The notes: generated from the sequence alone by a model not told the origin. A stretch of 36,474 bases of DNA from Caedibacter sp. 37-49 (GCA_001898725.1 MKUV01000053.1:1-36474), one strand, 5' to 3'. Shown: positions 8,170 to 16,074, counted from the stretch's first letter. Numbers and translations are program-made.

Positions 8170-9348
8170 ATGAAAAATATATTAATAAGAATTAAATTTT
8201 GTTTTATTATTCTTCTAATAAATACTTTCTTAACCCATATATCTTCCGCCTCTCATGAAGAAGAAGATAAAGGTGCTTCGTTAACTTTTAAAAGAAATCA
8301 TCAAGATAAGGTTCAACCTACTCAACTTAGCCTTAAAGCTGAAGTGCGAACATTAGCAACAGAAGTTGCCTTAAAAAAAGCTATCAAGAAATGGCATGAA
8401 GAAAGCAATTCTTCATCTTGGTCGTTATTTAAATGGAGCCGAAAAAGTCGTTTTGATTTTGATACTACCCATATTGAATATGTAAAAAGTACCAAATCTT
8501 TAGAAGATCAACAAGAAGAACTCATAGCTGAACATCAAAAAGTTGACAAATACATAGCTGACCATCATTTAGATATGCTTGTATATTCTTATCTCAATGC
8601 TTTATTAAGCAATACTTCATCCATGATTTCTTATGCATTTGACGATAACCATGAAAAGGAAACTTTTATAGCTCCTAATACAAGTTTACCCGGCGAACTT
8701 ACTCTTATTGAGCAAACGTTACCAAAAGCGGAAACGTTAAAAGATGCTAATCCTTTTTTTGTTGAAGATTTAACTCTCAAAGGACAAACCTTAACCCGTG
8801 AGTCTTATAAAAAAATTGAACCTCAAGTCTTAAGACTCATTTATCTAACAGGTCTTACCTTGGAGTTTAATCAATTTGAAGCAGGTGTTTTAAAGTATAT
8901 ACTTCCACGGATTTTACACTTAAAAAGAGTTTCTTTAAAAGGGAACTTGACTTCCTTACATCTTAATGAACTTTCAAAAATCCCACCCTTTCTTGCAAAT
9001 TTAGAAGAGCTTGACCTGTTTAGCCTACCCCAAGAAGAAACGCCGACTTATTCCCAAAAACTGATGGATATTTTTGAACTTGTCCCAAATCTTAAAGTTT
9101 TAGGTTTATCCTTTTCTCATATCAATCAAGAGATAGACTTACGCATTCAAAACAGATTAAGAAATTTGGTCGGAATGCGTTTTCAAAACTTTCAGGGAAC
9201 GTCTCAAACTTTACAAGAATATGTTGAAGGAATACAATTCGCCTATGACTCAAAATTTAAAGTGGATTTACCTGACAACCCTATCCTCATGCGTCTTCTC
9301 GAACATCAACTTCGCACCTCTCGTATTTTTCCTGTTGAAAGTGCATAA
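8170..9348 (+). CDS. Secreted LRR-like protein, copy B
   Basis: The protein is 392 residues from this ATG, which aligns with the preferred start of copy A. A TTG four codons upstream is an alternative. It has a signal peptide (MKNILIRIKF, a hydrophobic run to about residue 26), an acidic spacer, a helical middle, and leucine-rich segments in the second half (LTGLTLEFNQF, LKRVSLKGNL, LEELDLFSLP, LKVLGLSFS). These line up with copy A segment by segment. The two differ most in the N-terminal third, as expected for diverging duplicated effectors. No enzyme motif is visible. Confidence 0.75.
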   Translation: MKNILIRIKFCFIILLINTFLTHISSASHEEEDKGASLTFKRNHQDKVQPTQLSLKAEVRTLATEVALKKAIKKWHEESNSSSWSLFKWSRKSRFDFDTTHIEYVKSTKSLEDQQEELIAEHQKVDKYIADHHLDMLVYSYLNALLSNTSSMISYAFDDNHEKETFIAPNTSLPGELTLIEQTLPKAETLKDANPFFVEDLTLKGQTLTRESYKKIEPQVLRLIYLTGLTLEFNQFEAGVLKYILPRILHLKRVSLKGNLTSLHLNELSKIPPFLANLEELDLFSLPQEETPTYSQKLMDIFELVPNLKVLGLSFSHINQEIDLRIQNRLRNLVGMRFQNFQGTSQTLQEYVEGIQFAYDSKFKVDLPDNPILMRLLEHQLRTSRIFPVESA

Positions 9349-9446
9349 GGCATTTCTTTCAGACAAACATGAAAAGGGCTAGGCAATCGCTTAACCTTTT
9401 GCTAAATGTTATAAAACATGGCTATCAATATCATATTTCTGACGAA

Positions 9447-9779
9447 TTAATCCAATAATACCATTAATTTTTGGAGAATATTTGCAACCTGTTTCTCATC
9501 GACACGTGTAATATAGGTTGCTTTCCTTGCCCTCCAATCGAGAGATCTTATTTGATCACATAGAACTGCCCCCTGAATTTCAGCAGTATCTAATGCAGAT
9601 TCAAAAGGATATCCTTTTACTTGACTTGTAATAGACGCAAATAAAGCTAATCCTATTTTTTCATTATATTTTAAAGGTGAAAGCACGAGAGCTGGTCTTG
9701 TCTTTTGAATTTCTTTCTCTTTTTGAGGATCAAATTCTAGCCAAACAATATCCCCTCTTTGTGGAGCATATTTTACCAT
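9447..9779 (-). CDS. mazF: MazF/PemK-family mRNA endonuclease toxin
   Basis: The 110-residue protein has the MazF fold signatures: N-terminal RGDIVWLEFDP, KTRPALVLSP, ITSQVKGYPFE, and the GAVLCDQIRSLDW segment. MazF toxins cut mRNA at short sequences and are neutralised by MazE. The start overlaps the antitoxin stop by 7 bp, so the two are translationally coupled. The ORF is full length for the family, and the R of the TRPA motif, needed for the active site, is present. Confidence 0.92.
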   Translation of the reverse strand: MVKYAPQRGDIVWLEFDPQKEKEIQKTRPALVLSPLKYNEKIGLALFASITSQVKGYPFESALDTAEIQGAVLCDQIRSLDWRARKATYITRVDEKQVANILQKLMVLLD

Positions 9780-10006
9780 TCCTCTTTAACTTTTATTGAA
9801 TCAGTAAAAACTTCATGGTGGCAATTTTCGGGTGTAACTTCAGCTAACATTTCTTCTAATTGATACCTTTTTGGTTGAATCACAAGATGATCGTCTTCAA
9901 GCATTACATCTACAATACTGCCTGGCTTAAGATTTAAGTGTTGAGAAAGCTTCATTGGAATTCTAATACCAAGGCTATTTCCCCATTTTTGAATGTGCGT
10001 TTGCAT
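9773..10006 (-). CDS. mazE: MazE-family AbrB-type antitoxin
   Basis: The 77-residue antitoxin opens with the AbrB/MazE signature MQTHIQKWGNSLGIRIP and has an acidic, probably disordered C-terminal half that would bind the toxin. I chose the ATG at 10006 because GGAAGAG lies about 6 nt upstream and the family starts here; an upstream TTG (10021) and ATG (10012) are also in frame. AbrB antitoxins bind their own promoter, and a perfect palindrome lies just upstream (10029-10044). It forms an operon with mazF. Confidence 0.9.
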   Translation of the reverse strand: MQTHIQKWGNSLGIRIPMKLSQHLNLKPGSIVDVMLEDDHLVIQPKRYQLEEMLAEVTPENCHHEVFTDSIKVKEEW

Positions 10007-10028
10007 GGTCATCTCTTCCAATTATTTT

Positions 10029-10044
10029 TACAATATACATTGTA
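10029..10044 (-). promoter_or_regulatory. Palindromic operator candidate in the mazEF promoter
   Basis: Perfect inverted repeat TACAAT-ATAC-ATTGTA, 23 bp before the mazE start. The arms also look like -10 hexamers (TACAAT, TATATT), so a repressor bound here would block RNA polymerase. Autoregulation is known for MazE; that this is the site is inference. Confidence 0.55.
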
Positions 10045-10158
10045 TACACATAACTATAAAATAACAAGAATAATATTTCTTCCTTTAAGTTCTTCCTTCA
10101 CTAGTACAATCATCTTATTAAGAGATTTTTATACTCTTCTCTTCCATTTATGATGTAT

Positions 10159-10171
10159 AAGTGTTACACTT
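10159..10171 (+). promoter_or_regulatory. Palindromic operator candidate of the RHH/RelE-ParE module
   Basis: Perfect inverted repeat AAGTGT-T-ACACTT overlapping a TGTATAAG -10-like sequence, 24 bp before the antitoxin start. RHH antitoxins bind such half-sites. The assignment is inference from position and symmetry. Confidence 0.55.
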
Positions 10172-10195
10172 CATTTATTAAAAGGATATCTGATA

Positions 10196-10417
10196 ATGCC
10201 AACCAAAAATCCAAGAATTAATATTACTCTTGAGCCTGCAACGGCGGCTATACTTGCCTCCTTAAGTCAAAAAGAACACAAATCTACTTCAAGCCTAGCA
10301 AAAGAGCTTATTCTTGAAGCCATCGAACGACGTGAAGATATAATTCTATCTGCAATTGCAGAAAACAGAGATAGCAAGGGAAAAAAAACAATAAAACATA
10401 ATGATGCTTGGAAATAG
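10196..10417 (+). CDS. Ribbon-helix-helix (RelB/CopG-like) antitoxin
   Basis: The 73-residue protein has the RHH pattern: strand PRINITLEP, then helices ATAAILASLSQKEHKSTSSLAKELILEAIERRED, and a basic tail that would contact the toxin. It overlaps the toxin gene by 17 bp, as is usual for type II modules. AAGGA lies about 10 nt before the ATG. It probably represses its own promoter through the palindrome at 10159-10171. Confidence 0.85.
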   Translation: MPTKNPRINITLEPATAAILASLSQKEHKSTSSLAKELILEAIERREDIILSAIAENRDSKGKKTIKHNDAWK

Positions 10418-10685
10418 AGGATATCATATAGAATATCTTCAGGATGTTGTAGAGAGCGATATACCTTCCCTTCCATCTACAGCAAAGCTCATGATAAAAA
10501 AAGCTATTGAAGAGCGCCTTATTGTCGACCCTATTGGATTTGGCAAACCTCTACGGTATAGCCTGAAAGGTCATAGAAGATTACGTGTTAGCGATTATCG
10601 GATCGTTTATAGAATTGAGGCGACACTTAAAAAAGTTATTATCGTTGCTATTAAGCATCGTAAAGACATCTATCAAGAGATGTAA
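10401..10685 (+). CDS. RelE/ParE-family toxin
   Basis: The 94-residue protein has the RelE/ParE superfamily core: paired helices (DVVESDIPSLPSTAKLMIKKAIEERL), then FGKPLRYSLKGHRRLRVSDYRIVYRIE and VIIVAIKHRKDIY. The R-L-R-V-.-D-Y-R-.-.-Y motif is typical and complete. The family either cuts mRNA on the ribosome (RelE) or poisons gyrase (ParE), and I cannot separate these here. Two adjacent ATG codons (10401, 10404) can start it. It is 40 bp from the DUF3168 gene, which ends on the other strand. Confidence 0.88.
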   Translation: MMLGNRGYHIEYLQDVVESDIPSLPSTAKLMIKKAIEERLIVDPIGFGKPLRYSLKGHRRLRVSDYRIVYRIEATLKKVIIVAIKHRKDIYQEM

Positions 10686-10725
10686 AATTCTTAGTTGCAC
10701 TTTTTCCATTTCTTTTTCTTACCTC

Positions 10726-11094
10726 CTATTTCCTCACCATCAGCTGAAACTCCAGAACAGCCTCCCGCGTGATGGCGTCATTCTTAAACTCAGTGTCCTG
10801 ATGAATAAATCGAAACAACCCTTTTAGCCTAGGTTCAAGCGTAACTTCGCAGCCTTCCAGTTTTCCCTTCAATAGCGCAATCATCTGGTTGATTTCTTGT
10901 GCACCTTTATAGGTACTCAAGATCTTTAAACCGAAACTTACAGTCCCTCGGGTTACGTCCGGAAAGCCCCATGTTTGGCCTCTCTCTTCATAGACAACAT
11001 AGGGTGGCCTCGCATCTGGTGGCACAAAGCCATACAAAGTTACATTTTCTTTTAAAAGATTTTTAATAGCGGGAAAGACGGAAACTTTTGTCAT
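10726..11094 (-). CDS. DUF3168 head-completion/tail-terminator-like protein (GTA g8-like)
   Basis: The 122-residue protein matches the DUF3168 family of tailed phages and gene transfer agents: LLKEN..LYGFVPP..RPPYVVY, SFGLKILSTYKGAQEINQMIALLKGKLE, and REAVLEFQLMVRK. I chose the ATG at 11094 because AGAGGAG lies just upstream and it forms a 4-bp ATGA overlap with the adaptor stop; a longer upstream reading is less likely. In the Rhodobacter-type GTA this is the eighth structural gene. It ends the block: the tail genes that should follow are replaced by a toxin-antitoxin module. Confidence 0.8.
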   Translation of the reverse strand: MTKVSVFPAIKNLLKENVTLYGFVPPDARPPYVVYEERGQTWGFPDVTRGTVSFGLKILSTYKGAQEINQMIALLKGKLEGCEVTLEPRLKGLFRFIHQDTEFKNDAITREAVLEFQLMVRK

Positions 11095-11465
11095 TCTTCT
11101 CCTCTTTCGTGACTTTTTAGCCCCACACCACAGAACTGTTGCCATCCTTGATTAATTTGCGCATCGGCATCTTCAAGAACTGTATAAGACGCCCGTTCCC
11201 CTTTAAGGCGCATACCTGCCTTAATTGCAATATCACGACGCGCTAAAAAGATGTAAATTAGCTCATCAACATATTTTGCACCTAAGCGATGTCCCTGCGT
11301 TATATGCCCGACCCGTCGCCTTCCAGGATAAAGCGCTTCACGTGCCACCCAAAGATATCCTACATCCTCCCACTCTTCTGTAAAGCCGCCTTCATGATCC
11401 GACAAAAGGCGATTTTTCTGCACAAGAACACGCTCTTGCAAGCTATTTAGCAATGCTTTCATCAT
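11091..11465 (-). CDS. Phage head-tail adaptor protein (GTA g7-like)
   Basis: The 124-residue protein fits the phage head-tail joining family (SPP1 gp16-like, Phage_H_T_join). It has an N-terminal LQERVLVQKN, then GGFTEEWEDVGYLWVAREAL, a central GHRLGAKYVDELIYIFLARRDI and MRLKGERASYTVLE. The ATGA overlap with the next gene and 18-bp gap from the previous one make a tight operon. The frame is intact with a good ribosome-binding site (AAAGGAAC), suggesting it is still maintained. Confidence 0.8.
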   Translation of the reverse strand: MMKALLNSLQERVLVQKNRLLSDHEGGFTEEWEDVGYLWVAREALYPGRRRVGHITQGHRLGAKYVDELIYIFLARRDIAIKAGMRLKGERASYTVLEDADAQINQGWQQFCGVGLKSHERGEE

Positions 11466-11483
11466 TAGTTCCTTTGCCGAAAA

Positions 11484-12104
11484 TTATCCTAAGCGTTGAA
11501 CACGAAACGGTTGGACCAATTGAATGGCCACCTTGCTTAAAGCTGGAGGAAGTCCTTGATTATCTGAACGTGTAACCCGATTCTCAAAAAGATCCGCCAC
11601 CATCATCAAAATGCCATGCTGAAGGGATTCAGGAATATCATTATGATTGAGACCATAGCCCGCCTTAAAATCAACTTGAATCATACTTTCTTTGCTAGCT
11701 TCCAGGTTTAGCTCTTTTCCAAAGAACAGTTTTGCAACACGACCGGTTGTATCCAGTCGATAATCTTTCAATTCGAATTGACGGTATGAATCAATTAATT
11801 TTGGACAACTTAAAAGCTCAACAAACGGCGAACGCGGAAGCTCGATCCCTTGCTCATGGTGACGATGATTGCCAGTTAAAAAACCATCAACACTTTTTGC
11901 AATACAAAAGCCAGCATTCACAGTGAAACGCCATGTTTGATAGATGAGGGCGCGCGCTGTAAAAGCCTCAACAGCAAACCGCGCTGTTTTGATAAGATGC
12001 TTTAAAAGCTCATCTTCTGCAGACCCTTCAATTCTTAAAAAAGCTTTTGCATCTGCAAGCGTCACAGGCTCTTTTAAAGGTGGTTGTAATAACGTTAAAC
12101 TCAT
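11484..12104 (-). CDS. Phage gp6-like head-tail connector protein (GTA g6-like)
   Basis: The 206-residue protein has the phiE125 gp8 / gp6-like connector pattern: N-terminal EPVTLADAKAFLRIEG..EDELLKHLIKTAR..VEAFTARALI, a middle with PRSPFVELLSCPKL and YRLDTTGRVAKLFF, then a C-terminal GYG...DIPESLQHGILMMVADLFENR. These proteins form a ring under the portal that joins head to tail. The portal gene is absent from this window. Length is close to GTA g6 relatives. It lies 128 bp after the capsid gene. Confidence 0.82.
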   Translation of the reverse strand: MSLTLLQPPLKEPVTLADAKAFLRIEGSAEDELLKHLIKTARFAVEAFTARALIYQTWRFTVNAGFCIAKSVDGFLTGNHRHHEQGIELPRSPFVELLSCPKLIDSYRQFELKDYRLDTTGRVAKLFFGKELNLEASKESMIQVDFKAGYGLNHNDIPESLQHGILMMVADLFENRVTRSDNQGLPPALSKVAIQLVQPFRVQRLG

Positions 12105-12232
12105 TTTTCTTTTTTTCCTTTAAAGGTTATCTTAACGATAAGACTATTAAAAAATTATTACGGAGAGGAGGAATGTCTTCCTTAAAACTCATTTTTTTAT
12201 GAAATTCCAAGGAAGCACCCTCTTATTCCTTG

Positions 12233-13351
12233 TTAAGCCGCAAATGAAATCACTTTAAGAGCTTCAAAGTTGATGACATCTCCGCCCACACGCTTGGTCG
12301 TGTAAAACTCGACATAGGGTTTTGAGCTGAATGGATCCCGCATGATACGCATACCCGCGCGATCGACGATTTGATAACCTTCTTTAAAGTTGCCAAAAAC
12401 AATCGACTTAGAAGCTGTTCCTGCAACCAAAGCGGGCATATCTTCAGCTAACACAACAGGATAACCCAATAACGTCGGACTCACTTCATCGGCTAAGCCT
12501 GGTTGCCATAAATATTGGTGATTTTGATCTTTAAGTTTGCGCACCATCGCATGAGCTGAACGAGACATTACCCATACGGCGCCTTTTTGATATTCGGGCT
12601 TTAAAGCATTCATCGTATCAATCAAAATATCAGCGGCATTTTCATCTGAGAAAGCACCGTCCTTGCCAGTCTTAATATGCTCAATCTTCCCCCATTCCCA
12701 ATGCGTGCGATCTGTCGTCTCATAAGCAAGAAAACCTTTGGGTTTATTGTCGCCATCTCCATGGATAAACGCATGATTTTCGACTTGAGCAAGCTTCGTT
12801 GCAAGTCGTCCTGCCAACCACGACTCCACATCAACACGTGCATCGTCTAAGAGCTTTTGTGTGGCGCGTGGTTTTGCGTAAAGCTCATGCACGGGGATGC
12901 GCAGTTTCATTAAATTTGGCGTCTTCGTTTCTTTGCGTTCAGCCGTCTCGGTCACCCAACCCACTTCTGCTCCTTCTTTATCCAACAAGAGCTCAACGGC
13001 ACTTGCAGAAATCGTCATAACATTTGAGATAGCTCGGATCGGTGAGAGCTCTTGCAGCTCACGTCCGATACGATCTGAGACGACTTGCGGAATTAAATAG
13101 CCACCATCGGCTTCGCCCCCCGCTGTTAAGCTTTTCGTTTCACTGCCTTCAAGATGTTTTGACTCTCCTTGACGAACATAGGTAAGTAGTGCTTTCTTTT
13201 GGTCCATTTCTCCATAAGAAAGTGAACTACTCGTCTCAAATGCCGGTCGTTTGTAAGCGAGTTCAAGATGACGTAGTCGGTCTTCTTGACTTGCTTTAAA
13301 TTCGCCAAAGGCGTGTGTTAATGTATCAATTGCTTCATTTACTGTATTCAT
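12233..13351 (-). CDS. HK97-family major capsid protein (GTA g5-like)
   Basis: The 372-residue protein has the HK97-fold capsid layout. An N-terminal scaffold-like helical delta region (about 1-65) is followed by the mature coat start around SLTAGGEADGGYLIPQ, then SPIRAISNVMTISA, GWVTETAERKETKTP, HELYAKPRATQKLLDDA, and the P-loop-like LWQPGLADEVSPTLLGYPVV. The delta region is normally removed by a prohead protease, but no protease gene lies upstream. Instead, about 900 bp of non-coding DNA precedes it. GGGAG lies about 9 nt before the ATG. The frame is full length and undamaged. Confidence 0.9.
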   Translation of the reverse strand: MNTVNEAIDTLTHAFGEFKASQEDRLRHLELAYKRPAFETSSSLSYGEMDQKKALLTYVRQGESKHLEGSETKSLTAGGEADGGYLIPQVVSDRIGRELQELSPIRAISNVMTISASAVELLLDKEGAEVGWVTETAERKETKTPNLMKLRIPVHELYAKPRATQKLLDDARVDVESWLAGRLATKLAQVENHAFIHGDGDNKPKGFLAYETTDRTHWEWGKIEHIKTGKDGAFSDENAADILIDTMNALKPEYQKGAVWVMSRSAHAMVRKLKDQNHQYLWQPGLADEVSPTLLGYPVVLAEDMPALVAGTASKSIVFGNFKEGYQIVDRAGMRIMRDPFSSKPYVEFYTTKRVGGDVINFEALKVISFAA

Positions 13352-13677
13352 TTTTTATACTCCCTGTTTAATTTTTTTTTGTTTTTTTATGTGCTTTTCT
13401 GCACTTCTTTACGGATTAATAAGCTTCTTTTAACTTTCTTATTTTTTGTTTATTGAGGGATGGATCCATAAGCCATATCCCTCTTATTTTTATTATTTTT
13501 ACCTATGACATTTTTATTCCTTTTTTATTGCGGTTTAACTTTTTGAAAGCTGGCGGTCCTCTTCTTCATTCCGGACGCAAGCTTTCTCTTTTTTTCCTTA
13601 AGTTCCAAGACGCAGTTCCTCTTCTTCGTTCTCTTTGTCTGATTCCTTAAGGTCTTCTCACCATTTCCTCAGTATGT

Positions 13678-13761
13678 CTCTCACACACGTCTTAGACCCT
13701 CTGGCACCTAGTTACATCTCCTGGGTGCCTGAGATCCTCGGGACAAGTCCGAGGATAACGA
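13678..13761. repeat. 84-bp dispersed palindromic element, copy 1
   Basis: Aligned without gaps to 36197-36280, about 69 of 84 positions agree by eye. It contains two inverted pairs: GGCACC...GGTGCC and CCTCGG-gacaagt-CCGAGG. The second pair is kept in the other copy by a G-T pairing. It lies between genes, like the palindromic intergenic elements known from other alphaproteobacteria. Direction is undetermined. Confidence 0.7.
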
Positions 13762-14224
13762 TTCAGAAAGCATACATTTCTTAACATCACCAACCACCAT
13801 CACAACCTTGCACACTGAGGTTGCTCAAGTTTCTTAAACCTTTACTCTACTATGCCTTTCACGCACAGTGATCATCACCTTCCCCCCCTCTTTTTAGCCT
13901 CCTTTCACGAGGCAAAGAGAGGGCATTCGCTCAAAAAGAGCGTTAAGTAAACTTTTCATGAGTTTTTAGGCTCAATGGTTTTTTTCGACGGATTTTAGAG
14001 AATTTTTTGAAGAGGATTGTGGGCTTTTTTAAAGGCTCACAAGGAAGTAAATTTCATCTCTGACCATCTACTTACAAGGCTACCATATCACGCTACAAAT
14101 ATCAAGAAAATTCGGCACAAAATTGAAGATATTTTTCCATTTAATTCAATAACTTAAATCTGCACTTTTGTTGTCATTTTTTACCTTTAAAACGTAAAAA
14201 AATAAATTTTTTATGAATGCTCTC

Positions 14225-14244
14225 TTGAAAGGGGTGACTTTCAA
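14225..14244. promoter_or_regulatory. Inverted repeat upstream of the F-box gene
   Basis: Perfect inverted repeat TTGAAAG-GGGTGA-CTTTCAA, 10 bp before a TATTAT -10-like hexamer (14255-14260). Position suggests an operator or promoter element. This is inference only. Confidence 0.35.
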
Positions 14245-14286
14245 CTTATATCCATATTATAGATACATAATTTATTGGAAGAAAAC

Positions 14287-16056
14287 ATGATGACTAAAAT
14301 GACACTTAAATCTTTTGTGTTGGCGACCATATTTCTATCAACAGCGCTTCCTACAATGGCAACTTATAGTATTGATCCAGGGGCATCTGTTGCTAAAAGA
14401 AGACGTATTGAGACTGGGGGAAATACCCAAGAACAGCAAAATCAAGAAGCTTGTGTTGAGACTGGCGCACAAATCCACGCCCTTCATCATGACCCCATGC
14501 ACGTTGAAGAGCAAAATCTCTTGCCGCAAGATCACCTCTCAGAACTTCCCGATGATATGCTCACTTGTATCGTCGAGAGACTACCTATTGGAAATGCTGT
14601 CTTGCTAGGATCTACAAATAAAAAACTAAGATCATTCATGACGACTGAATCTTGTTGGAAGAACTTTGCACAACGTCTGCCAGGTTACGCTTGGTCTCTT
14701 AAGCACAACCCAAAATTTAACCAGGATAGTAAAAGGGCGTTGCAGTTCCTTTTAAAACCACAAGTTATAATGCCCCAGGAAAACGAATATTTAGAGCTTA
14801 CAAGTACTTCAATGACGTCTGATGGGACAAAAGTCGTTGGCTACTTTCAAAATCATAAAAAAAACACGCGTCAAGCCTATCTATGGACACCTGGCAATCA
14901 GCTTCAAGTTCTTGAGTCATGGCATGAGCCAAATTATGATATTAATCCTCTTAAAATCAGCGATGATGGAACTAAAATTATAGCAGAAGTTTCGGGTTAC
15001 AATTTACCTTCTAAATATGTTTATTGGGGTAAAGATCACAAAATCCATCTATTAGAACCATTCAATGAAGGCCATGGTCATTACCCGATTGCTTGGGACG
15101 CTAACCTTAATCGTATCATTACGTATAGTTTAGAACCTGACGCTGAGGGAAATGAAATAAACTATGAAGATGATGATTGTCGCGTAAATTTTACACTTTG
15201 GCATTTAGACGATAATTTTAAACCTTTAAGTGCTCAACCGATTCCTTTTAAATTTGATAATGAAGAGACAACGTTTAGAATTACTACCATGAGTGCCGAC
15301 GGTTGTACAGTTGTAGGATATAAAAGGATTGGGATAGGAAACTATCGACCTTTTTTATTGAAACTTGATGACAATACTTTTTTTAGAAAAGAGGAAATTC
15401 TTCCTCTAGTTGCTATATATGACCTTCCGAGTGATATTGAAGCAGAAGCAGTTTTAGTAAATTTCGATGGTACTTTAATCGGTGGTAGTACTTATCAAGC
15501 TGTAGCAGGTTCAGGTTGTGTTCTCAAAAGTGTTGTTTGGAAACAAGAAGCCAACTCTTTCAAAGTTCAATACTTATTTAACAACCCCTCAAAATATCCA
15601 AATCAAATTAAACACCTCAATGCCAAAGGGGATATCATTATAGGGGAGATAGGTTCGAGCAAACCTCAAACTTATATATGCACACAAAACACAGGAATGA
15701 TTTACCTCTCAAGTATATTAGAATCTAATCTTCCTATGAAACAGAACAGCCTTCATGTTAAATCTATAAGTGCTGACGGCACCCTCATAACAGGAGAAGC
15801 TTCTGCCTCCAGACAAAGTCGAGACAAATCTTTGTTTCAGGCATATATCCCTCATTTCCCGACTTTTGAACATGAGAACTTGCCTCTTGGCTTCTTAGGG
15901 GATTATAAAAACCATCCTTTGAATAAGCGGAGTGAAAATGATGCTTCAAGAAAGTTCTCAAATAGTGAAGCCAGGGAGTCTGGAATAGTGGATAACAATA
16001 TGGATATTGAAGAACATCCTCAAAATTCGTTCCAAAATTTTGAATCGAATAATTGA
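14287..16056 (+). CDS. Secreted F-box protein with HAF-type repeats
   Basis: The protein is 589 residues from this ATG, chosen for its GGAAGAA ribosome-binding site; a TTG four codons earlier is also in frame. It opens with a signal peptide (residues 1-25, ending PTMA), then a basic nuclear-import-like patch KRRRIE (37-42) and a Gln-rich linker. An F-box follows at about 87-131 (LPDDMLTCIVERLP, STNKKLRSFMT, SCWKNFAQRLP). After it come at least four segments of the HAF extracellular-repeat type (SDGTKVVGY...AYLWTP, SDDGTKIIAE, SADGCTVVGY...RPFLL, SADGTLITGE...AYIP), which probably form a beta-propeller-like array. In eukaryotes the F-box binds Skp1 of SCF ubiquitin ligases and the repeats would hold the target. 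It is a candidate exported ligase adaptor; secretion and binding are untested. Confidence 0.8.
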   Translation: MMTKMTLKSFVLATIFLSTALPTMATYSIDPGASVAKRRRIETGGNTQEQQNQEACVETGAQIHALHHDPMHVEEQNLLPQDHLSELPDDMLTCIVERLPIGNAVLLGSTNKKLRSFMTTESCWKNFAQRLPGYAWSLKHNPKFNQDSKRALQFLLKPQVIMPQENEYLELTSTSMTSDGTKVVGYFQNHKKNTRQAYLWTPGNQLQVLESWHEPNYDINPLKISDDGTKIIAEVSGYNLPSKYVYWGKDHKIHLLEPFNEGHGHYPIAWDANLNRIITYSLEPDAEGNEINYEDDDCRVNFTLWHLDDNFKPLSAQPIPFKFDNEETTFRITTMSADGCTVVGYKRIGIGNYRPFLLKLDDNTFFRKEEILPLVAIYDLPSDIEAEAVLVNFDGTLIGGSTYQAVAGSGCVLKSVVWKQEANSFKVQYLFNNPSKYPNQIKHLNAKGDIIIGEIGSSKPQTYICTQNTGMIYLSSILESNLPMKQNSLHVKSISADGTLITGEASASRQSRDKSLFQAYIPHFPTFEHENLPLGFLGDYKNHPLNKRSENDASRKFSNSEARESGIVDNNMDIEEHPQNSFQNFESNN

Positions 16057-16074
16057 TCCTTTTTTACACTCTCT

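Larger units (their letters stand above)
13352..14286. other. Long non-coding region with palindromic repeats
   Basis: About 930 bp between the capsid gene and the F-box gene hold no credible gene on either strand. The left part is pyrimidine-rich on the plus strand, with a 60-bp-spaced near repeat (TCCTCTTCTTC at 13557 and 13617). The middle holds the 84-bp dispersed palindromic element. Further right are an imperfect hairpin (13887-13923: CCCTCTTTTTAGCCTC against GAGGCAAAGAGAGGG) and a short CGCTC-AAAAA-GAGCG hairpin. A capsid protease or portal would be expected here in an intact cluster; I see no remnant I can defend. Confidence 0.6.

Noticed and set aside
12622-13308. Short frames overlapping the capsid gene
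   Set aside because: The capsid reading is full length and recognised; the others have no start signals or families.
13551-13660. CRISPR-like direct repeats (TCCTCTTCTTC at 60-bp spacing)
   Set aside because: Only two imperfect copies in a low-complexity pyrimidine tract, with no cas genes; not an array.
13352-14274. Hidden capsid protease or portal remnant upstream of the capsid gene
   Set aside because: No protease motif or continuous coding trace could be found on the minus strand.
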